Source: JAICWY01 sp964531205 (lineage in GTDB: Bacteria; Vulcanimicrobiota; Vulcanimicrobiia; Vulcanimicrobiales; Vulcanimicrobiaceae). Taken from it: a stretch of DNA of 64,000 nucleotides. Shown here piece after piece: positions 57,885-64,000 of this stretch; the first letter of the stretch is position 1; every line of letters starts with the position of its first letter. The stretch lies in contig CAZHGH010000003.1 in NCBI GenBank assembly GCA_964531205.1, positions 19,295-83,294 of the forward strand, read 5' to 3'. The translations under genes were made by a program, and so were the position numbers. Under the pieces are notes generated by a model. The model was given only the letters and a program-made list of their open reading frames with translations. It did not search any database and was not told the origin of the DNA.

Positions 57885-58143
57885 CTTCGCCGCATACGAC
57901 GACGTCGTCGACGTCCGTAAATTCGCGGCCGTCGATCGCTACGGTGAAACGTCCCGAGGAGAGTCCGAGCAGCGTCGTACGCATGCTGCGGGCGAATTTA
58001 TCCTGCGGCGCGCGTGCGCCGATGACTTCGCGTACCGCCAGCGAAAGCAAATCGCGCACGCGCAGCGGAGTTGCCAGCGCGAATGCGCCCGAACCGCTGC
58101 ACGCCACTGCGTGTATATCCAGAGGTACCCGTACGCGAATCAT
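57835..58143 (-). CDS. Hypothetical protein, 102 residues
   Basis: The product ('MIRVRVPLDIHAVACSGSGAFALATPLRVRDLLSLAVREVIGARAPQDKF' then 'FTVAIDGREFTDVDDVVVCGEVASVRFYLPVRSPV') is soluble with no clear family. Its stop at 57835 overlaps the start region of the membrane-protein gene (TAA followed closely by candidate start codons), consistent with coupling. ATG 58143. Divergent from the gene at 58206. Confidence 0.45.
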   Translation of the reverse strand: MIRVRVPLDIHAVACSGSGAFALATPLRVRDLLSLAVREVIGARAPQDKFARSMRTTLLGLSSGRFTVAIDGREFTDVDDVVVCGEVASVRFYLPVRSPVHH

Positions 58144-58205
58144 TGGTGTAAGGTTTTGCCCACTTTCGAGGAGCCGCCTGCCATCGGGGAGTAACGATTT
58201 CTCTA

Positions 58206-58601
58206 ATGTCCGCTTTCGGCAATTACGCCTCGGCCGAGGTCATCGACGCGGCGGAGAAATTTATCAGCAAGATGGACGAAGCCGACGTTGCTTCCGCCAT
58301 CGAGCATAGCGAGCGCATGATGACCGCTGAAGGGCGCGCGCTGCTTGTGGAAGCCATTTTCAATGCGTTCCGCGCCAGAGGGGAATCGTCGGAAGACGCC
58401 GCGGAGGCCGCCGGCACCACCGTCGATGCGATCGGCACAGCGAACTCTCAGGCCCTCCATGCGTTAATGGATTATGCACGTGCGAATCCCGGCTTGCTGA
58501 AAGAAGCGGCGATCGTGCTCATTGAAGATCATCCCGAAGTTGTCTCGCAGCTTTCGCCGGAGCTCGCAAACGGCATCGAAGCGCGACTACGCGAACGATG
58601 A
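58206..58601 (+). CDS. Hypothetical helical protein, 131 residues
   Basis: The soluble, helix-rich protein ('AEVIDAAEKFISKMDEADVASAIEHSERMMTAEGRALLVEAIFNAFRARG...') has no recognised domain. ATG 58206. The stop overlaps the next ATG by 4 bp (ATGA), implying coupling with the following membrane-anchored repeat protein. Confidence 0.5.
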   Translation: MSAFGNYASAEVIDAAEKFISKMDEADVASAIEHSERMMTAEGRALLVEAIFNAFRARGESSEDAAEAAGTTVDAIGTANSQALHALMDYARANPGLLKEAAIVLIEDHPEVVSQLSPELANGIEARLRER

Positions 58602-59374
58602 GCGATGACGATCTGCGCCGCAGGCGCCGGCTGACGTCGAACGGACCGCGCCGTTCTTCGGGCGGCGGTAATTCATTTGTACCGTGGCTTGTAACGATCT
58701 TAGCGGCGATCGCTGTAATTGTAGGCGGATGGTTTTTAGGGCAAACGCTGGCGCATGTTTTCAACGGCTCCCAAAATTCGACGCAAGTCGCACAGCAGCC
58801 GACGGTAGCTCCAATTATTACGCCTTTGCCGTCGCCGTCGCCTCAAATCACCGCTGCGCCCACCGCCGTGCCGACGGCGACGATTGCACCGACAGCGACG
58901 CCCTCGCCTTTGCCTTCGCGCACGATTGCGCCAACGGTCGCGCCAACGGTCGCACCCACGTTGAAACCAACGCTCGCTCCGACACCGGCGCCCACAGTTG
59001 CGCCCACGGCAGAAGCTGCGCTGCGTAAGACGCAACCGATCGCGCGGCGTCCGGAAAGCACGCCGGCACCCGCTAATCCTGTTGTTTCGAGCGCGGATGA
59101 TTCAGCCTCGCGCACCGTACGAGCATACATCGACGCATTGCGACGGGGCGATCCGCAATCCGCGGCCTCGTATCTCGGCAACGGCGTGCCGGACGAATCG
59201 TTCATCGACGGAAATACCCGCATTGCGAGCATCAACAGCACGCGGAACAGCGATGGCAGTTACAAAGTAGAAGTCAACATGAAAACGTCGCAGGGCGAGT
59301 ACAACGAAACGTTCGTCGTAGCATCGACGCCGAACGGAAACCGCATTTTGGAGAAGACGGCGAGTCAGCCGTAG
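58598..59374 (+). CDS. Membrane-anchored protein with Pro/Thr/Ala repeat region and NTF2-like C-terminus
   Basis: The 258-residue protein has a basic N-terminus, one transmembrane segment ('VPWLVTILAAIAVIVGGWFLG', about residues 28-48), then about 80 residues of Pro/Thr/Ala repeats (TVAPTVAPTLKPTLAPTPAPT), and a C-terminal domain 'SRTVRAYIDALRRGDPQSAASYLGNGVPDESFIDGNTRIASIN' resembling an NTF2-like fold. It probably displays that domain outside the membrane on a flexible stalk. Confidence 0.6.
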   Translation: MSDDDLRRRRRLTSNGPRRSSGGGNSFVPWLVTILAAIAVIVGGWFLGQTLAHVFNGSQNSTQVAQQPTVAPIITPLPSPSPQITAAPTAVPTATIAPTATPSPLPSRTIAPTVAPTVAPTLKPTLAPTPAPTVAPTAEAALRKTQPIARRPESTPAPANPVVSSADDSASRTVRAYIDALRRGDPQSAASYLGNGVPDESFIDGNTRIASINSTRNSDGSYKVEVNMKTSQGEYNETFVVASTPNGNRILEKTASQP

Positions 59375-59382
59375 TATCGAGA

Positions 59383-59667
59383 CTAGCGCTTGTGCGCATA
59401 GTACTCGCGAAGATCGTCTCCGACGATGAACTCGACTGCAAGGGCAGTTAGGAATGTTGCGATCGAAAGAACTGAGAACGCGGTGCCGTCCACGGGCAGC
59501 AGGCTAAAATAAAGAAGCGCCAGCGCTACAAGCGCGACGACGCTGCCGCCCAAAAGACGCACCCATCCGCGGACGGTCGTTAAAGACCGCGTAAGCGTCG
59601 TAATATTCCAAATCTGCAGCGCGCATACCCAAATGAGTATGGCGACGACGATCGAGATGCCCGTCAA
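59383..59667 (-). CDS. Small membrane protein
   Basis: 94 residues with about three membrane segments ('LTGISIVVAILIWVCALQIWNI', 'GGSVVALVALALLYFSLLP', 'VLSIATFLTALAVEFIVG'). TTG 59667 overlaps the sufU stop in a TTGA arrangement, which decides the start; the open frame upstream lies inside sufU. Coupled to the SUF operon, though no role is known. Confidence 0.55.
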   Translation of the reverse strand: MTGISIVVAILIWVCALQIWNITTLTRSLTTVRGWVRLLGGSVVALVALALLYFSLLPVDGTAFSVLSIATFLTALAVEFIVGDDLREYYAHKR

Positions 59668-60056
59668 GTCTCGTCGGGCCACGCGGCGAGTTCGCCGACG
59701 GCCGCGCTTTTTAGCACCTTGAGTCCGAGCATCGCGCACTTCATGCGTGTCGGACTTATGCCGATGCCGACGTTTTCGAGCACGACGTCTTTCGGTAATG
59801 TCGCAATCTCCTGGAGCGACTTGCCCTTCACGGTCTCGGTCAACATGGATGCCGAAGCCTGGCTGATCGCGCAGCCTTTGCCCGAAAAACGCAGATCCGT
59901 CACTTTGCCGCCGCCGTCAACTTGCAGTTCGATTCGGATTTGGTCGCCGCAAAGCGGATTCAAATCCTCAGCAACGGCATCCGGTTCCTCTAGATGCCCG
60001 AAGTTTCTCGGATTGCGATAGTGATCTAAGATAAAGTCTCTATAAAAGTCGTCCAT
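59664..60056 (-). CDS. sufU: SufU-like iron-sulfur cluster assembly protein
   Basis: The 130-residue protein has the three SufU/IscU cysteines in 'NPLCGDQI', 'KGCAISQAS' and 'TRMKCAMLG', plus 'DDFYRDFILDHYRNPRNFG'. SufU delivers sulfur from SufS (zinc-bound, Gram-positive type) to the SufBCD scaffold. ATG 60056 follows the sufS stop by 13 bp. Length is typical (about 140). Confidence 0.92.
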   Translation of the reverse strand: MDDFYRDFILDHYRNPRNFGHLEEPDAVAEDLNPLCGDQIRIELQVDGGGKVTDLRFSGKGCAISQASASMLTETVKGKSLQEIATLPKDVVLENVGIGISPTRMKCAMLGLKVLKSAAVGELAAWPDET

Positions 60057-60069
60057 GCTTGACTAAAGG

Positions 60070-61314
60070 CTACAGCTTAAAGACGTCGGCGGCCTTCTCC
60101 AAGCCGGATATCAGCGCTTCCACATCTTCCTCCGTGTTGTAAATGTAGAAAGACGCACGAGTGGTTGCCGGCCAGCCCATTTTTTCCATGAGCGGCATCG
60201 TGCAGTGGTGTCCGGCACGCACGCAGACGCCTTCGGTGTCGAGCAACGATGCCAGATCGTGCGGATGGATGTCGCCGAAGTTGAACGAGATGACGTCGGC
60301 TACGATATCGGGATTGCGCGGTCCATAGATCTGCAGGCCGCGCGGTTCGAGCGTCTGTAAACGATCGAAGGCGTAGCGCATGAGCGAACGCTCGTGTTCG
60401 CGCACCCAGTCCATGCCGATACCCTGCAGGTAGTCGATCGCAACGCCGAACGCTATTGCATCGGCGATATTGCTCGTGCCCGCTTCAAATTTCCACGGTA
60501 ATTCGTTGAACGACGTGTGCGTGTACTCGACCTTGCGAATCATATCACCGCCGGTCAGGAACGGCGGCATCGCTTCGAGCAATGCGCGTTTCCCGTAGAG
60601 CACGCCGATTCCGGTGGGCCCGCACATTTTATGCGCGCTGATCGCGTAGAAGTCTGCATCCAGTGCTTGCAGATCGACCGGCATATTCGGCGCAGCCTGA
60701 GCGCCGTCGACGAGTACCACTGCACCCGCAGCGTGAGCTTTCGGAATGATGATTTCAAGGGGCGCGATCGTACCTAGCGTGTTGCTGACGTGCGAGAGCG
60801 CCACGAGCTTGCATCCGTCGAGCAACTGGTCCAATTCATCGAGTACGTGCACGCCGCGATCGTCGACAGGAATGAACCGGAGCTCCGCCCCGGTTTTTTC
60901 GGCGAGCAGCTGCCAAGGCACCAAGTTCGAATGGTGCTCGAGCTGCGTGGTCAGAATCGCGTCGCCTGCACTTAGATTATTGAGTCCCCACGAATACGAG
61001 ACCAGATTGATCGCCTCGGTCGTGTTACGCGTCCAGATGATCTCTTGCGGCTGTGCGTTGAGAAAATCGGCGACTTTCCCCCGCGCGGCTTCGAAAGCCT
61101 CGGTAGCGCGTGCAGCGATTTCGTAGACGCCGCGATGAATGTTGGCGTTGTAATGGCTGTAATAATCTACGAGCGCATCGATGACGGCTTGAGGTTTTTG
61201 CGAGGTGGCCGCCGAGTCCAAAAACACCAGCCGTTTTCCACGCGACGTGCGATCGCGCAGAATCGGAAAGTCGGCAATGATCCGTTCCAATTTCGGATCG
61301 GTGGTGGTTATCAT
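60070..61314 (-). CDS. sufS: Cysteine desulfurase SufS
   Basis: The 414-residue PLP enzyme has 'LVFLDSAATSQKPQAVIDAL', 'NANIHRGVYEIAARATEAFE', the PLP-binding Lys in 'DFYAISAHKMCGPTGIG', and the catalytic Cys in 'RAGHHCTMPLM'. It provides persulfide sulfur for Fe-S cluster assembly, working with SufU. It overlaps sufD by 4 bp. Confidence 0.95.
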   Translation of the reverse strand: MITTTDPKLERIIADFPILRDRTSRGKRLVFLDSAATSQKPQAVIDALVDYYSHYNANIHRGVYEIAARATEAFEAARGKVADFLNAQPQEIIWTRNTTEAINLVSYSWGLNNLSAGDAILTTQLEHHSNLVPWQLLAEKTGAELRFIPVDDRGVHVLDELDQLLDGCKLVALSHVSNTLGTIAPLEIIIPKAHAAGAVVLVDGAQAAPNMPVDLQALDADFYAISAHKMCGPTGIGVLYGKRALLEAMPPFLTGGDMIRKVEYTHTSFNELPWKFEAGTSNIADAIAFGVAIDYLQGIGMDWVREHERSLMRYAFDRLQTLEPRGLQIYGPRNPDIVADVISFNFGDIHPHDLASLLDTEGVCVRAGHHCTMPLMEKMGWPATTRASFYIYNTEEDVEALISGLEKAADVFKL

Positions 61315-62510
61315 GCGGTCACCTTCGTTTGTAACGCTTCACGCAGCTGCGCGCGCAGCGCTTCGGTGGGAAAACGCTCAACGACGGGCTCGAAGAACCC
61401 GAGCGCGATCATCTTCTCCGCATCTTCGCGCGCGATGCCGCGGCTTGTCATGTAAAAAATCTGCTCTTCATCAAGTGCGCCGACCGTGGCGCCGTGATAT
61501 GCCTTGACGTCGTTTGCGGCGATTTCCAGTGCCGGCACCGAGTCGATGTGCGCGCGCTTCGAGAGCAGCAGAGCGTCGTCGCGAAGCGCGGATTCCGTCG
61601 CTTGCGCGTGCGGCGCGATACGAATGTTGCCAAGATAGCGCGCCTGGCCGCGTCCCGTCGCTGCCGATTTTATCAGCGTCTGCGACTGCGAGTCGCCGAC
61701 GTTGTGCTCGACGGTTGAAATGAGATCGACGTGCTGATCTTCGCGCGGAAAGAACAGCCCGTTGATTTGTGCGTCGATACCCGGATTATCTACGATGACG
61801 TCGATCGCTCCCACCGCCAGCTGCGCGCCGATGTCGGCAACGGACCAAATCACCGTCGCGTCCTTGCCCGGTTTCGCTACGCGCGTCATGAAAATGCGTG
61901 CGTCCTCCGGAAGCGTCTGTTCCGCCGCATACGTAATGTGCGCAGATTCTGCCGTCACGATCTCGGTGACGCCGCACACGAAAGCTCCGGCCTTGCCGGT
62001 CACGCGTTCGATCACGGTTGCCTGTGCTCCACGCTCCAAAACGATCAGCGTGTAGGGAAAAATTGCTCCCGCCGTTGCATCGTACGTTACGTGAATTGGT
62101 TCGCCGACGGCGACGTCTGCGGGAACGTAGATGAAGGCCCCGGCATTGAGCAGCGCCACGGTTAGCGCGGCGTATTTCTGCTCGCGGGAACGAACTGCGC
62201 TGCCGAACGTACGCGTGAAAATCTCTCTATAGTTGCTCGGCGCGTTTTCAAGCGCGCATGCGATGAGGCCGCGAGCCTGCGGCGCCTCAATGTGCGGCGT
62301 CGCGCTCGGCGCAACGTTCAGCGTCGTAAAATCAAGTGCGTCGAGATCGACCTTCCAAAAGCGGTTCGGTTTCTCGCGCCCGGAACGCAATTCGAAAGAG
62401 CGTGCCAGCAACGTTTTGCGGCTTTCGCTATCAACGATAGTCGAGCTTAGGCGATCGATCGCGCTTTCGAGTTGCGCCGGCGGAACCGCGGCGGCAATCG
62501 CGCTAGGCAA
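61311..62510 (-). CDS. sufD: Fe-S cluster assembly protein SufD
   Basis: The 399-residue protein has the SufB/SufD fold (C-terminal 'VGDSQSQTLIKSAATGRGQARYLGNIRIAPHAQATESALRDDALLLSKRAHIDSVPALEIAANDVKAYHGATVGALDEEQIFYMTSRGI'). TTG 62510 overlaps the sufC stop and is preferred over 62567. The family's Cys/His residues for SufBC2D assembly are partly visible. Whether it replaces SufB, which is not seen in the window, is unclear; sequence length and C-terminus fit SufD. Confidence 0.85.
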   Translation of the reverse strand: MPSAIAAAVPPAQLESAIDRLSSTIVDSESRKTLLARSFELRSGREKPNRFWKVDLDALDFTTLNVAPSATPHIEAPQARGLIACALENAPSNYREIFTRTFGSAVRSREQKYAALTVALLNAGAFIYVPADVAVGEPIHVTYDATAGAIFPYTLIVLERGAQATVIERVTGKAGAFVCGVTEIVTAESAHITYAAEQTLPEDARIFMTRVAKPGKDATVIWSVADIGAQLAVGAIDVIVDNPGIDAQINGLFFPREDQHVDLISTVEHNVGDSQSQTLIKSAATGRGQARYLGNIRIAPHAQATESALRDDALLLSKRAHIDSVPALEIAANDVKAYHGATVGALDEEQIFYMTSRGIAREDAEKMIALGFFEPVVERFPTEALRAQLREALQTKVTA

Positions 62511-63291
62511 TTTGACCGATCTCCTCGCGCAGCGTGTCGTAACCTTCGCGTTCGATGCGATGCGCAAGTTCGGCGTCGCCTTCCTTGACGATGCGGCCGT
62601 CGATCAGCACGTGCACGACGTCCGGCTTGATGTGCTGCAGAATGCGCGGATAGTGCGTGATGATGAGGAAGCCGGTGTCTTTGCCCTCATCGCTCGCGCG
62701 CATCGCATTGACCGATTCACCCACGGCGCGCAGTGCGTCGACGTCCAAACCGGAGTCTGTTTCGTCGAGAATCGCATACTTAGGCGCAAGCACGGCAAGC
62801 TGCAGCATCTCGAGGCGCTTTTTTTCGCCGCCCGAGAAGCCGTCGTTCAAATAGCGTCCGAGGAACGCCGGATCCATGTCCAGGACGTCGAGCTTTTCCA
62901 TTAGCAGCGCGCGGAATTTCGCGGGCGTTAGATCGCCGGGGCGCACCGATTGCCGCGCGGCGTGCAAAAAGTTCGCGACCTTCACGCCCGGTATCGCAGC
63001 GGGATATTGAAAGGAAAGAAACAGCCCTGCCTTCGCGCGTTTGTCGGGAGAGATCTCTAGAATATCTTGTCCGTCGAGCGTGACGCTGCCGGACTCTATT
63101 TGATAATTCGGGTGGCCGGTCAGGGAGAAGGCGAGCGTGGATTTTCCGCTGCCGTTCGGGCCCATCAGCGCGTGCACGCGGCCCGGCTCGACCGTAAGGT
63201 CGATTCCTTTGAGTATCTCATTGCCCGCCACGCTAGCGTGCAGATTCCTGATTTGAAGCCCCCGAACGGCTTGGCTGCTATCGTTTTTCAC
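62503..63291 (-). CDS. sufC: Fe-S cluster assembly ATPase SufC
   Basis: The 262-residue ABC-type ATPase has Walker A 'GPNGSGKSTL', 'SLTGHPNYQIESGSVTLDGQDILEISPDKRAKAGLFLSFQYP' (SufC-specific), the signature 'FSGGEKKRLEMLQL' and Walker B 'YAILDETDSGLDVDALR'. It drives conformational change in SufBCD. GTG 63291 is the first operon start; divergent from the SufR-like gene. sufB is missing between sufC and sufR. Confidence 0.95.
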   Translation of the reverse strand: MKNDSSQAVRGLQIRNLHASVAGNEILKGIDLTVEPGRVHALMGPNGSGKSTLAFSLTGHPNYQIESGSVTLDGQDILEISPDKRAKAGLFLSFQYPAAIPGVKVANFLHAARQSVRPGDLTPAKFRALLMEKLDVLDMDPAFLGRYLNDGFSGGEKKRLEMLQLAVLAPKYAILDETDSGLDVDALRAVGESVNAMRASDEGKDTGFLIITHYPRILQHIKPDVVHVLIDGRIVKEGDAELAHRIEREGYDTLREEIGQIA

Positions 63292-63297
63292 GTTGTA

Positions 63298-63364
63298 ATG
63301 CTACGACGGGCAGGCGGAGAAAGTCAAGGAAAACCTGGACTATCTGCGCATTTCATGTTAGCAT
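63298..63364. promoter_or_regulatory. Divergent promoter region between sufC and the SufR-like gene
   Basis: Minus strand: -35 TTGACT (63327-63322), 18-nt spacer, -10 TAGCAT (63303-63298) pointing at sufC, whose GTG is at 63291. Plus strand: -35 TGGACT (63336-63341), 17-nt spacer, -10 TAGCAT (63359-63364) pointing at the SufR-like ATG at 63376. Both -10 boxes sit close to the start codons, implying short leaders. A SufR operator is expected here. Confidence 0.45.
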
Positions 63365-63375
63365 TCCCGTAGAAC

Positions 63376-64000
63376 ATGCAGGCCGACCGCTTTTTTCAAT
63401 CCACCCGTGGGCGCATCGTCGAAGAGCTGCGCCGGCGCAAGTCTGCCTCCGCGGTCGATCTCGCGGAGGCTTTTGGGTTATCGCCTAACGCGATCCGCCA
63501 GCAGCTCGTCGTCCTGGAGCGTGATGGCCTAGTTGCCGAGCGTGCTGTCAGGCGCGGCCGTACCAAGCCTACGTACGAATTTTCGCTGACGACGGAAGCC
63601 GAGAAGCTCTTTCCGCAAAACTACGACAAGATGTTGGGCGCGGTGCTGCGGGAGCTTCGCCAGCAATTCGGCTCCGAAGGCGTGGCCAAGGTCTTCGACG
63701 GCATTTCCAAGCGGACGGTTGCCAAGGCCAAAGAGCGGGTAACCGCTCCCACGACCGAAGGCCGGGCGGCCCAATTGACGCAAGTCTTGCGCGAAGGCGG
63801 CGTGATTGCGGAATACAATCTGATAGAGGGCGGCTTCGAGCTGCACGAGCACAATTGCCCGTACTCCGAGGTAGCGAAGGAGCACCCGGAAGTCTGCTCG
63901 GTCATTCACCACGTGTTGGATGAAACGATCGGCGGCGAGCACGTGCAAACCGAATCGCTTGCAACCGGCGGTAGCGAATGCCGGTTCGAAGTGAAGTCAA
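63376..64000 (+). CDS. sufR: SufR-like Fe-S-dependent transcriptional regulator, truncated by window end
   Basis: The open frame runs from ATG 63376 to the window edge (about 208 residues). The N-terminal winged helix is 'ELRRRKSASAVDLAEAFGLSPNAIRQQLVVLERDGLVAERAV'. The C-terminal part has Cys-containing segments 'EHNCPYSEVAKEHPEVCSVIH' and 'GGSECRFEV', the arrangement of SufR cluster-binding cysteines. SufR represses suf genes when it holds an Fe-S cluster. Divergent from sufC, as in cyanobacteria and actinobacteria. The 3' end is not in the window. Confidence 0.85.
   Translation, partial: MQADRFFQSTRGRIVEELRRRKSASAVDLAEAFGLSPNAIRQQLVVLERDGLVAERAVRRGRTKPTYEFSLTTEAEKLFPQNYDKMLGAVLRELRQQFGSEGVAKVFDGISKRTVAKAKERVTAPTTEGRAAQLTQVLREGGVIAEYNLIEGGFELHEHNCPYSEVAKEHPEVCSVIHHVLDETIGGEHVQTESLATGGSECRFEVKS

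Noticed and set aside
1..64000. tRNA genes, rRNA, CRISPR arrays, prophage or transposase genes
   Set aside because: No cloverleaf-like tRNA, no regularly spaced direct repeats and no integrase/transposase motifs were recognised by reading; no tool was available to confirm.

Overview
The window is a gene-dense stretch (about 58-60% GC by eye, short intergenic gaps, many 1-30 bp overlaps) of a bacterial chromosome, almost certainly a metagenome-assembled scaffold: a run of 100 Ns at 57069-57168 is flanked by two identical 55-bp copies. Gene content points to an aerobic, menaquinone-making bacterium: futalosine-pathway genes, a 2-oxo acid dehydrogenase complex, ETF-ubiquinone oxidoreductase, glycolate oxidase subunits and a SUF Fe-S system. 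It resembles uncultured deep-branching phyla such as Ca. Eremiobacterota, but that placement is inference. No tRNA, rRNA, CRISPR array, prophage or transposase gene was seen.

Layout. 1-16.2 kb: a partial amidinotransferase-fold gene, a phosphoesterase, an ABC-2 exporter, a secreted protein, a lipoprotein, an HTH-MBL fusion, thioredoxin reductase, an epimerase/aminopeptidase P run, an SDR, a zinc alcohol dehydrogenase, a fosmidomycin-resistance-type MFS pump, a DUF2600 (YtpB-like) terpene synthase homolog and glycolate oxidase GlcD/GlcE. 16.2-22.5 kb: a PilZ protein; a tight minus-strand operon queD-queE-mqnB-mqnD-namZ; DUF4438 plus a GAF-GGDEF diguanylate cyclase. 22.5-27.1 kb: a 2-oxo acid dehydrogenase operon with two E1-alpha paralogs, E1-beta and E2. 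27.1-39.3 kb: envelope and hypothetical proteins, a retropepsin-like protease, an M20 amidohydrolase, an FAD oxidoreductase, a stand-alone Clp N-domain protein, a beta-CASP nuclease, a LOG-like protein with a 30-codon coupled leader ORF, and an M14-type deacylase. 39.3-44.3 kb: ETF-QO, a trypsin-like protease, thiO-thiS-thiG and a rhodanese. 44.3-54 kb: a methyltransferase; a peroxiredoxin whose catalytic cysteine codon is UGA followed by a SECIS-like hairpin (selenoprotein); a multi-hairpin palindromic repeat; pyrE; a peptide-binding lipoprotein; an EF-G-like GTPase; a PHP protein with a histone-H1-like tail; pyrrolidone carboxyl peptidase; and an ECF sigma factor next to a zinc-finger/alkyltransferase fusion. 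54-64 kb: GH125 mannosidase, membrane and hypothetical proteins, and sufC-sufD-sufS-sufU divergent from a sufR-like regulator cut by the window end.

Most interesting signals: (1) the UGA-containing peroxiredoxin with a perfect hairpin 9 nt after UGA; (2) the ECF sigma factor operon encoding an anti-sigma-type zinc finger fused to an O6-methylguanine methyltransferase, preceded by two tandem ECF-like promoter motifs, which looks like an alkylation-responsive sigma/anti-sigma system; (3) the palindromic repeat element at 45541-45733; (4) tandem E1-alpha paralogs; (5) a SUF cluster without sufB in view; (6) several genes whose N-termini lack a canonical start codon; (7) an assembly gap that looks artificial (a 55-base k-mer overlap) and splits a real gene.
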